Below the pieces are notes generated by a model. It saw only the letters and a list, made by a program, of their open reading frames with translations. It made no database searches and was not told the origin of the DNA. This document shows positions 1-5,632 of a stretch of DNA of 5,632 nucleotides, piece after piece (position 1 is the first letter of the stretch; each line of letters opens with the position of its first letter). This DNA comes from Clostridia bacterium. GTDB taxonomy: Bacteria > Bacillota_A > Clostridia > Oscillospirales > CAG-272. Position numbers and translations under genes: made by a program. The DNA lies in assembly GCA_017407885.1 (NCBI GenBank), contig JAFQVU010000184.1, positions 1 through 5,632 on the forward strand. The letters are read 5' to 3'.

Positions 1-148
<148 letters not shown>

Positions 149-1510
149 TTATTCCTGTTCTTTAGCCTTTGATACGATAAGATTTACGATAATACCGAGA
201 ATGAGTGCACATGCGACAGAGGTAATTGTTACCTTTCCGAATGTGAGAGTCAAACCGCCTATACCGGTAATAAGTATTGTTGACACAACAAAGAGGTTCT
301 TATTTTGGTTGAGGTCAACCTTCTGCACCATCTTAAGGCCGGACACTGCGATGAATCCGTACAGTGCCATGCAAACTCCGCCCATTACGCAGGACGGAAT
401 AGAATTTACGAATGCAACGAAAGGAGAAATGAACGAGATGAGCATTGCAAGAATAGCCGCCGTTACAATGGTGTAAACAGAAGCATTTCCGGTAATAGCC
501 ACGCAGCCTACAGACTCGCCGTATGTGGTGTTGGGGCATCCGCCGAAGAAGGAGCCAACCATCGAGCCTATACCGTCACCGAGAAGGGTTCTGGAAAGTC
601 CGGGGTCCTCGAGAAGATCTGTCTCGATGATTGAGGAGATGTTCTTGTGGTCTGCGATATGCTCTGCAAATACAACGAATGCAACAGGCAAATAAGCAAC
701 TGCAAGTGTACCGATGTATGCACCGTCAATCTCACCGAAGCCCTTGAATGCCTCAACGAAGGTAAATCCGGGGAGTGTAAGGAATGTATTAACATCCACA
801 CCGTTCGCCCAAAGGGATGTGATTTTTGTAAAATCAATAACCTTAAGTGCATCAATGCCTGCCACATTACCGATAACGGTAAAGATTGCAGCAACAGCAT
901 ATCCTGCGAGGATACCGAGAATAAAAGGAATGAGTCTTGTCATCTTCTTGCCATATGTTGCGCAGAGGATGACTGTAATAAGTGTTACAAGTCCAACAAG
1001 TACGCAGATAAGCGGATGTGCAACGGAAATATTGTCAACCTTAAGTCCACCGTTCTGGAGATCACCTACAGCGTTTCCTGCAAGCGAAAGACCGATAATA
1101 GCAACAGTCGGGCCAATAACTACAGCAGGCATAAGCTTGTTGATCCAGTTAACACCTACGAGCTTTACAATAATCGCGATAACGACATAAACAAGACCTG
1201 CGAATATCGCACCTATGATGAGGCCTGCAAATCCCTTTGCCATTGATACACCACCGGCAAAGGCAACGAACATCGAGTTGATAAACGCGAAAGATGAACC
1301 AAGGAATACGGGACTCTTAAACTTGGTGAAGAATCCGTAAACGAGTGTTCCCATACCTGCACCAAAAAGTGCAGCAGCCGAGCTCATACCGTTTCCGACA
1401 ATTACCGGAACAACGAGAGTCGCCGCCATGATAGCGAGAAGCTGTTGGATCGCAAAAACGATCAATTGCCCGAACTTGGGCTTGTCTTTAACGCCGTAGA
1501 TAAGTTTCAT
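149..1510 (-). CDS. uraA: Uracil permease, NCS2 family (UraA/PyrP)
   Basis: A 453-residue integral membrane protein, close to the usual NCS2 length, which normally has 14 transmembrane segments. It should import uracil across the cytoplasmic membrane with protons. Sequence support: GSSFAFI at 71-77 (F74 matches substrate-site Phe73 of E. coli UraA); VFAEH at 280-284 (E283 matches Glu241); DPGL at 302-305; and the NTTYGE signature at 327-332 (Y330 and E332 match Tyr288 and Glu290). The position matching E. coli His245 is Asp287, within AEHIADH. From memory, this AEHIxDH form is usual in Firmicute uracil permeases, so I read it as a subgroup trait. The start has GGAGGT 8 nt upstream. The gene is first in an operon with upp, so uptake is coupled directly to conversion to UMP. 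The subgroup evidence and the upp neighbour favour uracil over xanthine or urate as substrate. Confidence 0.95.
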   Translation of the reverse strand: MKLIYGVKDKPKFGQLIVFAIQQLLAIMAATLVVPVIVGNGMSSAAALFGAGMGTLVYGFFTKFKSPVFLGSSFAFINSMFVAFAGGVSMAKGFAGLIIGAIFAGLVYVVIAIIVKLVGVNWINKLMPAVVIGPTVAIIGLSLAGNAVGDLQNGGLKVDNISVAHPLICVLVGLVTLITVILCATYGKKMTRLIPFILGILAGYAVAAIFTVIGNVAGIDALKVIDFTKITSLWANGVDVNTFLTLPGFTFVEAFKGFGEIDGAYIGTLAVAYLPVAFVVFAEHIADHKNISSIIETDLLEDPGLSRTLLGDGIGSMVGSFFGGCPNTTYGESVGCVAITGNASVYTIVTAAILAMLISFISPFVAFVNSIPSCVMGGVCMALYGFIAVSGLKMVQKVDLNQNKNLFVVSTILITGIGGLTLTFGKVTITSVACALILGIIVNLIVSKAKEQE

Positions 1511-1518
1511 TTGGATTT

Positions 1519-1524
1519 ACCTCC
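1519..1524 (-). promoter_or_regulatory. Ribosome binding site of uraA
   Basis: GGAGGT on the minus strand, 8 nt before the ATG at 1508-1510. A full-strength Shine-Dalgarno match that confirms the start. Confidence 0.88.
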
Positions 1525-1577
1525 GAAAATTAATAAAATAAAATTTTGGTCGCGCTAATATGACATTACTATATATT

Positions 1578-1606
1578 AATATACCACATTCGACGTTTTT
1601 TGTCAA
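1578..1606 (-). promoter_or_regulatory. SigA-type promoter of the uraA-upp operon
   Basis: On the minus strand: perfect -35 TTGACA (1601-1606), 17-nt spacer, -10 TATATT (1578-1583), with a TG one base before the -10 (extended -10). Transcription should start near 1571, giving a leader of about 60 nt before uraA. That leader is AT-rich and I see neither an intrinsic terminator nor a PyrR-binding-loop pattern in it, so attenuation of the PyrR kind is not supported here. Confidence 0.88.
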
Positions 1607-1626
1607 CAGTTTATTTACAATTTGAC

Positions 1627-1664
1627 AAAAAAGCTGCCCCCTGCCGTGATTCACAGCAAGGGGC
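1627..1664 (-). terminator. Rho-independent terminator after the glycosidase gene
   Basis: Read on the minus strand, GCCCCTTGC (1656-1664) pairs with GCAGGGGGC (1636-1644). The stem continues inward through a U-G pair and GUG/CAC to a 3-nt loop (1649-1651), about 13 bp in all. Three bases later there is a run of six T (1627-1632). It lies 71 bp beyond the glycosidase stop and ends 21 bp before the uraA -35 box, so it separates the two transcription units. Because it is upstream of the uraA promoter, it is not an attenuator for transcripts starting there. Confidence 0.88.
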
Positions 1665-1710
1665 TACTCATGATATTAGTACGCTCACATATTGATTTAC
1701 CGAGCAGGAA

Positions 1711-1727
1711 CAACGCAAATTGCGTTG
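1711..1727. repeat. 17-bp perfect palindrome downstream of the glycosidase stop
   Basis: CAACGCAA and TTGCGTTG are perfect inverted copies flanking one central A. The element starts 7 bp after the glycosidase TGA and is not followed by a T-run on the minus strand, so it is not itself a terminator. It could be an mRNA 3' hairpin or a protein-binding operator. It lies about 105 bp upstream of the uraA -35 box. Confidence 0.6.
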
Positions 1728-1734
1728 AATTAAA

Positions 1735-3867
1735 TCATATAAACTTCTTTACTACCAAAATTACAATTCCGACAATGGCAATTCCTATTGCCACAAAGCC
1801 TGCCATCTTTGTGCTGTTCATACCGGAAGCGCCTTCATCAGCGGTAGATTGAGCTGTAGTTTCCGCATCGCTTTTTGTCTCGTCACTATCGGTGGTTTCC
1901 TCGTCCTTACCTGTGGTGTCCTCGACCACGGTCGTATCATCAGTAGCAGTTGTATCGTCTGTACCGGTTGTTTCTTCGGCGGACGTGGTATCCTTTGCAG
2001 TTGTTTCCTCTGCAGCTGTTGTCTCTTCGGGAGCTGTGGTAGTCTCCTCGGGAAGCGTTGTTTCGATTGCTTCAGTGGTCTCCGGAGCAGCCGTCGTTTC
2101 GGGTACCGCAGTGGTCTCGGGCACGGCAGTTGTCTCGGGAGCTGCGGTGGTTTCTGGTGCGGCGGTAGTCTCGGGGACTTTCACCACAGTCGGTATGGAG
2201 TACCACTGCGAGCCGTTTACAACGATAGTATATGTCTCCGTGGTACGCGAGAACTGACCGGATGAAGCTATCGCATATATAGTATGCTCGCCAGACGCGA
2301 GAGAGCTGACATCGAGATCGTAGTAATACGGCACCTGCGTAAGCGTAGCAACCGCCTGATCGTCAACATAGTAGGTTACTTTTGTACTCGCATTTCCGGA
2401 GAAGCTTGCATAGGTTGCAAGGCGCGGAGACGAGGTCTGCGCACTCTTGACATCTGTGATCTCGTGCCATACCTTCGACGATGTCTCGCCGGCATCAAGG
2501 TATGATCCGTTCTGATCGATTACTGAGCGATAGGTCTGATTTACAGAAGCATTATCGGCAAGTCTGTATGCATTGCCGTCGTTAAGGGTATTATCAAAAT
2601 AGAAAACAGCCTTAACCTGCGGATATATCATATTCACATAGGAATAGAACTTTGTCATCTGATCAAGACAGTAAGCGGAAGTATCAACTCCTGCCTTGTT
2701 ACGATACGCAAATCCGCACTCGCTTATCATCATTGGTTTGCCGTGCTTTGCGGCGAAGTCCACGATGGGACGGATGATAACGAGCGGATCGCTGTCATAG
2801 ATGCCCATACCGTAATACGCATCGTTATCGTAGTTGGTCATGGAGAAATCGTATCCTATTGGAGTTCCGGCATAGCTTGTATAATTGCTGTTATGGTAGG
2901 TTGAAACGCCGATCCAGTCAACATACTCGTCACCCGGATAAAAATCGGCGAAATTACGATTGCGGTTGCTCACGTTATCTGGTGAGAAGACCATCTTGAT
3001 GTTCTCATACGCACTTGCCGCATCTGCTACTTTTCTGAACGCTTTTATAAATGTGTCGGGGTTGCAGTCCGCCCAGTTGTTCATTTCCGCACCAACGCGA
3101 AGAAGAATGGTCGCACCAAGTTCTGCCATATCGGCAAGCCCCTCGGCAATGTAGCTGTCAGAATCTGCTTCAAGTACACGCTCACATCCCGCTGTTCCTT
3201 CAGGACTGAAGTTCCAGGCAATCTCGATTATACCGCCGTTCTGTACTGCATTGTTAAACTGATCGGAAGTATTCTTGTAATATCCGAGCCAGTAATCAAC
3301 CGAATAACCGTCGCGGAAGGTTATGTAGGCAAGAGCCGAAGAATCATTTTCAAGCGTTCCGCCGAGCGATGATCCGTAGTATACACCCGATACAGCCGCG
3401 CCGCTTCCGGGATAACTGTTGCCGGGCTGTTCAGTAAGCGCGTATATGCTCGTATCTGCCGCCGCCTTTAGATAATACATTCTTGCTTCAGCATTAAGAA
3501 TAGCGTCACGATAGCTGATAACATTTTTATCAAGCCACTGGCAGAGTTCAATATAACGCTCGAGCCACATAATAGCACCGTCAATATCGCCCTTGCCCTC
3601 ACAAAGCCAAGACGCAAGTCCCGACTTCGGGCCGAGATTGTAGCACACGTCCTGACAGAAGCCATACGGCATTAGAAGATCATATGTCTGCTCGGCAAGG
3701 GTAAGTATTTTGTCAGCATCCTTGTTTTCGTAAGCAGTCGCCCATGCGTTATGGAGCTTCCAATACGCGCTGGGATATTTAAAATCCGCCGAGACCGAAA
3801 GACACGCTCCGAAACTCAGCATTGCAGCCAAAATCGTGGCAAGGATGATGGAAATTATTCTTTTCAT
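1735..3867 (-). CDS. Secreted, membrane-anchored GH26-like glycoside hydrolase with Ig-like domain and Thr-rich stalk
   Basis: A 710-residue predicted surface enzyme. Order: signal peptide 1-27 (KR, hydrophobic core, likely cut SVSA|DF); helical region about 30-145 with Cys71, 75, 89 and 109; GH26-like (clan GH-A) domain about 160-465; Ig-like domain about 473-551; Thr/Glu stalk 565-671; transmembrane helix 688-706; cytoplasmic tail KKFI. Catalytic-type motifs: RVGAEMNNW (257-265, proposed acid/base Glu261), FSPD (294-297), YPGDEYVDWIG (310-320) and MISECGF (380-386, proposed nucleophile Glu383). Classical GH26 has His before the acid/base Glu; here it is Ala260. GH26 members mostly act on beta-mannan and related glycans; the actual substrate is not shown. 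No LPXTG sortase motif is present. The start at 3867 is chosen because it opens the signal peptide and has AGGAG upstream; an in-frame ATG at 3939 lies inside the promoter. The gene has its own promoter and terminator, so it is probably monocistronic. Confidence 0.85.
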   Translation of the reverse strand: MKRIISIILATILAAMLSFGACLSVSADFKYPSAYWKLHNAWATAYENKDADKILTLAEQTYDLLMPYGFCQDVCYNLGPKSGLASWLCEGKGDIDGAIMWLERYIELCQWLDKNVISYRDAILNAEARMYYLKAAADTSIYALTEQPGNSYPGSGAAVSGVYYGSSLGGTLENDSSALAYITFRDGYSVDYWLGYYKNTSDQFNNAVQNGGIIEIAWNFSPEGTAGCERVLEADSDSYIAEGLADMAELGATILLRVGAEMNNWADCNPDTFIKAFRKVADAASAYENIKMVFSPDNVSNRNRNFADFYPGDEYVDWIGVSTYHNSNYTSYAGTPIGYDFSMTNYDNDAYYGMGIYDSDPLVIIRPIVDFAAKHGKPMMISECGFAYRNKAGVDTSAYCLDQMTKFYSYVNMIYPQVKAVFYFDNTLNDGNAYRLADNASVNQTYRSVIDQNGSYLDAGETSSKVWHEITDVKSAQTSSPRLATYASFSGNASTKVTYYVDDQAVATLTQVPYYYDLDVSSLASGEHTIYAIASSGQFSRTTETYTIVVNGSQWYSIPTVVKVPETTAAPETTAAPETTAVPETTAVPETTAAPETTEAIETTLPEETTTAPEETTAAEETTAKDTTSAEETTGTDDTTATDDTTVVEDTTGKDEETTDSDETKSDAETTAQSTADEGASGMNSTKMAGFVAIGIAIVGIVILVVKKFI
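2068..2175 (-). repeat. Six tandem 18-bp units encoding PETTAA-type stalk repeats
   Basis: Within the glycosidase gene, six consecutive 18-bp units encode PETTAA, PETTAA, PETTAV, PETTAV, PETTAA and PETTEA (residues 565-600). No two DNA units are identical and most differences are at third codon positions. The repeat then grades into less regular EETT/DDTT units to about position 1855, with about 17 (E/D)TT cores in total and Pro lost in the distal half. Such stretches usually form an extended, often glycosylated, stalk through the cell wall. Confidence 0.85.
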
Positions 3868-3879
3868 AGATAAACATAT

Positions 3880-3884
3880 CTCCT
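3880..3884 (-). promoter_or_regulatory. Ribosome binding site deciding the glycosidase start
   Basis: AGGAG on the minus strand, 12 nt before the ATG at 3865-3867 (slightly long spacing). It supports the start that begins the signal peptide over the longer in-frame ATG at 3939. An ATG at 3875-3877 is out of frame. Confidence 0.7.
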
Positions 3885-3910
3885 TTGGCAATAAACTTTC
3901 GTACCTAATA

Positions 3911-3939
3911 AGTATACCACTTTCGCCCGATAATGTCAA
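3911..3939 (-). promoter_or_regulatory. SigA-type promoter of the glycosidase gene
   Basis: On the minus strand: -35 TTGACA (3934-3939, perfect), 17-nt spacer, -10 TATACT (3911-3916), with an extended -10 TG. Predicted start of transcription is near 3904, giving a leader of about 37 nt. The -35 box begins one base after the T-tract of the preceding terminator. Confidence 0.87.
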
Positions 3940-3940
3940 T

Positions 3941-3985
3941 AATAAAAATCGGACGAAGAGCGATTTTTATTATCGTTCTTCGTCC
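3941..3985 (-). terminator. Rho-independent terminator after the ATPase gene
   Basis: On the minus strand, GGACGAAGA (3977-3985) pairs perfectly with TCTTCGTCC (3951-3959). After one mismatch, CGAT pairs with ATCG around a 7-nt loop (3965-3971). A T-rich tail, GATTTTTATT (3941-3950), follows. It begins 13 bp beyond the ATPase stop codon. Confidence 0.87.
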
Positions 3986-3998
3986 AGTTTCAAAGTTT

Positions 3999-5495
3999 TT
4001 ATTTAAAAAACGTGTCAAAAATACCGCGGACGATTTTTTTGCCGATCTCGCGTCCGATCGTGTTCGCTGTGCTCGAAACAGCCTTTTCAAGCACGCTCGT
4101 TTTCTTGCGCCCGGGCGACTTTTTAGCGGTCTTCGCTTTTTGTTTTGCTTTTTCTTCTTTTTCCTTAGCGGCTTTCTTCTCTGCTTCGGCAGCTTCTTTT
4201 GCAGCCTCTTCGCGTTCCTCGGTCAGCACCTCAAACGCCGATTCGCGATCTGCCTCAGATGCGTATTTGTCGCGAAGTGTACTCGCGAGCACCACGCTCT
4301 GCAAAAGTACGCCATCCACTGCTTTCATACTGCTCTTTGGCGGCAGGATATTCGCTCTCTGCACTATCGACGGTACGCCGTCTGCATCAAGCACCGAAAC
4401 CAGTGCCTCGCCAACCCCGAGCGCTTGTATCGCTTCGGCTGTGTCGAACGCCGGATTGGTACGGAATGATTTCGCGGCAGCATTAAGCGCCTTCTGATCG
4501 TTCGGCGTGTATGCGCGCAGTGCATGCTGTACGCGATTGCCTATTTGACCAAGCACGCTGTCGGGAATATCCGTCGGATTCTGCGTGATAAACCAAACGC
4601 TGACACCCTTTGAACGTATCAGTCTGACCACCTGCTCGACCTTATCGACAAGTGCTTTGGGTGCATCATCGAAAAGCAGATGCGCCTCATCGAAGAAAAA
4701 CGCGAGCTTCGGCTTTTCGAGATCTCCTGCCTCGGGCAGCATCTCATATATTTCGGAGAGCATCCACAGTAAGAATGTACCGTAAAGGAGCGGATGTTGA
4801 AACAGCTCCGAACATTCGAGTATGTTCATCATTCCTCTGCCATCCTCTGACCAGTCAACCCAATCCGAAAGTTCGAGTGATGGCTCACCGAAGAAGATCT
4901 CGCCGCCCTCATCCTCGAGCGTAAGCAGAGCGCGCTGTATCGCACCGACCGATTGAGGAGAGATATTGCCGTAAGTAAGCTTGTATTCCTTGGCGTTATC
5001 GCCAACATACTGAACCATGGCACGCAGATCCTTGAGGTCAATTAAAAGAAGCTCTTTCTCGTCTGCAATACGGAATACTATCCGAAGAACACCGCTTTGG
5101 GTATCGTTAAGTCCCACGAGCCTTGCAAGAAGCTCCGGCCCCATTTCGGAAATAGTAGTACGTACGGGAAGTCCCTGCTTGCCGTAAACGTCCCAAAACT
5201 GTACCGGATATGAGGTGTAATTAAAATCAGTTATCCCCATCGTGTCGATACTGCGGCGGATATGCTTATTCTCCGAGCCGGGAGACGCCATACCCGTGTG
5301 GTCTCCCTTAATATCGGCAACGAAGGTCGGTACGCCCATATCGGAAAACGACTCCGCAAGCACCTTCAGCGTGACGGTTTTACCCGTACCTGTAGCGCCG
5401 GCGATCAGTCCGTGGCGGTTTGCCATTGACGGTTCGAGATATACACGCTCGCTTCCGGTTGCGAGCCAGACTTTATGGATATCCTTTTGATACAT
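3999..5495 (-). CDS. HerA-like P-loop ATPase, DUF853/YjgR family
   Basis: A 498-residue protein, the same length class as E. coli YjgR (about 500). It is a RecA/FtsK-HerA-type ATPase, probably cytoplasmic and oligomeric; the family's biological role is not settled. Motifs: family N-terminal block [17 protein letters not shown] (24-40) with Walker A GATGTGKT (33-40); [11 protein letters not shown] (58-68); Walker [10 protein letters not shown] (264-272, Asp269 and Glu270); TQNP (304-307), a sensor-like motif; [10 protein letters not shown] (319-328) with a possible arginine finger, Arg321. Residues about 425-465 are a Lys/Ala/Glu-rich, likely helical or coiled-coil charged segment. The tail (about 468-498, with [13 protein letters not shown]) is amphipathic as in relatives. 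The start has GGAGGA 8 nt upstream. It has its own promoter and terminator, with no NurA or other HerA partner visible, so function cannot be drawn from context. Family assignment is firm; DNA translocation is only inferred. Confidence 0.92.
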   Translation of the reverse strand: MYQKDIHKVWLATGSERVYLEPSMANRHGLIAGATGTGKTVTLKVLAESFSDMGVPTFVADIKGDHTGMASPGSENKHIRRSIDTMGITDFNYTSYPVQFWDVYGKQGLPVRTTISEMGPELLARLVGLNDTQSGVLRIVFRIADEKELLLIDLKDLRAMVQYVGDNAKEYKLTYGNISPQSVGAIQRALLTLEDEGGEIFFGEPSLELSDWVDWSEDGRGMMNILECSELFQHPLLYGTFLLWMLSEIYEMLPEAGDLEKPKLAFFFDEAHLLFDDAPKALVDKVEQVVRLIRSKGVSVWFITQNPTDIPDSVLGQIGNRVQHALRAYTPNDQKALNAAAKSFRTNPAFDTAEAIQALGVGEALVSVLDADGVPSIVQRANILPPKSSMKAVDGVLLQSVVLASTLRDKYASEADRESAFEVLTEEREEAAKEAAEAEKKAAKEKEEKAKQKAKTAKKSPGRKKTSVLEKAVSSTANTIGREIGKKIVRGIFDTFFK

Positions 5496-5503
5496 AAGTT
5501 ATG

Positions 5504-5509
5504 TCCTCC
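5504..5509 (-). promoter_or_regulatory. Ribosome binding site of the DUF853 ATPase gene
   Basis: GGAGGA on the minus strand, 8 nt before the ATG at 5493-5495. It confirms the start. Confidence 0.85.
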
Positions 5510-5535
5510 AAGGTGATTTTCAAAACTATATATCT

Positions 5536-5564
5536 ATTATAACAGATATTTTTTCATTTGTCAC
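5536..5564 (-). promoter_or_regulatory. SigA-type promoter of the DUF853 ATPase gene
   Basis: On the minus strand: -35 GTGACA (5559-5564, 5 of 6 matches), 17-nt spacer, perfect -10 TATAAT (5536-5541), with an extended -10 TG. Transcription should begin near 5529, giving a leader of about 33 nt. Confidence 0.87.
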
Positions 5565-5577
5565 CATTTATTAAAAA

Positions 5578-5617
5578 ATATTTGCATCGAATACTGTATA
5601 TTTGCAAAAAAATGCAA
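5578..5617. repeat. Phased TTGCA repeats upstream of the ATPase promoter
   Basis: On the plus strand, ATATTTGCA occurs exactly twice (5578-5586 and 5598-5606), 20 bp apart. The second copy also forms an inverted repeat, TTGCA-N6-TGCAA, at 5602-5617. The nearest copy is 13 bp upstream of the -35 box. This arrangement would suit a DNA-binding regulator, but the stretch is AT-rich and chance is possible. The remaining bases to 5632 contain no recognisable coding end or strong terminator. Confidence 0.4.
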
Positions 5618-5632
5618 CGGATGACTTGCGTC

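Noticed and set aside
1622..1627. TTGACA on the plus strand, a possible plus-directed promoter
   Set aside because: No -10 box is found 16-18 bp downstream; the bases belong to the terminator tail, and no plus-strand gene follows.
1627..1664. Hairpin considered as a riboswitch or attenuator for uraA
   Set aside because: It lies upstream of the strong uraA promoter, so transcripts from that promoter would not contain it; its form and place fit the glycosidase terminator.
1892..2257. Plus-strand 121-residue reading frame rich in VVSS/VVSG repeats
   Set aside because: It is the antisense shadow of the PETT-encoding repeat in the glycosidase gene; its repeats follow from the 18-bp units, and I see no promoter, terminator or homology supporting it.
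3892..3897. Cys22 of the glycosidase signal peptide (actually encoded near 3802-3804) considered as a lipoprotein site
   Set aside because: The preceding residues FGA lack the Leu-type residue expected at -3 of a lipobox, a clean SVSA cleavage site follows, and the protein already has a C-terminal membrane anchor.
3868..3939. Longer glycosidase start at 3939 (24 extra residues)
   Set aside because: The extension overlaps the -35 and -10 boxes and would place a non-signal sequence before the signal peptide; the ATG at 3867 has its own ribosome binding site.
4012..4497. Plus-strand 161-residue Ser/Ala/Phe-rich reading frame
   Set aside because: It lies opposite the Lys/Glu/Ala-rich C-terminus of the DUF853 gene, whose reverse complement naturally lacks stop codons; no protein family is recognisable.
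5565..5632. Possible terminator or coding end of an upstream gene
   Set aside because: The only hairpin (TTTGCA/TGCAAA with a 16-nt loop before T-rich DNA) is weak and purely AT-driven, and the three minus frames show no recognisable protein end in this short stretch.

Overview
The window looks like chromosomal DNA of a Clostridia-type Firmicute, possibly a gut Ruminococcaceae/Oscillospirales relative. This is inferred from strong GGAGG-type ribosome binding sites, near-consensus SigA promoters in AT-rich gaps, U-tailed hairpin terminators, and a secreted enzyme with a Thr-rich PETT/EETT stalk and a C-terminal membrane anchor. All genes lie on the minus strand and are tightly packed, so transcription runs from high to low coordinates. 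I see no tRNA, rRNA, CRISPR array, insertion sequence or phage gene.

Read in transcription order: (1) 5496-5632 is an upstream control region with a promoter and, behind it, three copies of a TTGCA core. (2) 3999-5495 encodes a 498-residue HerA-like P-loop ATPase of the DUF853/YjgR family, ended by a hairpin terminator at 3941-3985. (3) A promoter touching that terminator drives 1735-3867, a 710-residue surface protein. It has a signal peptide, a helical Cys-containing N-terminal region, a GH26-like clan GH-A glycosidase domain, an Ig-like domain, a Thr/Glu stalk and a transmembrane anchor. A 17-bp palindrome and a strong terminator follow it. (4) A third promoter (1578-1606) drives a two-gene uracil salvage operon: the NCS2 uracil permease uraA (149-1510) and, 18 bp later, upp (uracil phosphoribosyltransferase), which runs off the window after 43 codons.

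The last two genes clearly work together: the permease imports uracil and Upp converts it with PRPP to UMP. The glycosidase and the ATPase each appear to be single-gene transcription units with their own promoter and terminator, and nothing in the sequence ties them to each other or to uracil salvage.

I found no convincing new multi-gene system. The most unusual item is the surface glycosidase: it keeps both predicted catalytic glutamates but has Ala where classical GH26 enzymes have His before the acid/base Glu, and it carries an N-terminal helical region I do not recognise. The palindrome after that gene and the phased TTGCA repeats before the ATPase gene are the best candidates for unexplained regulatory DNA.
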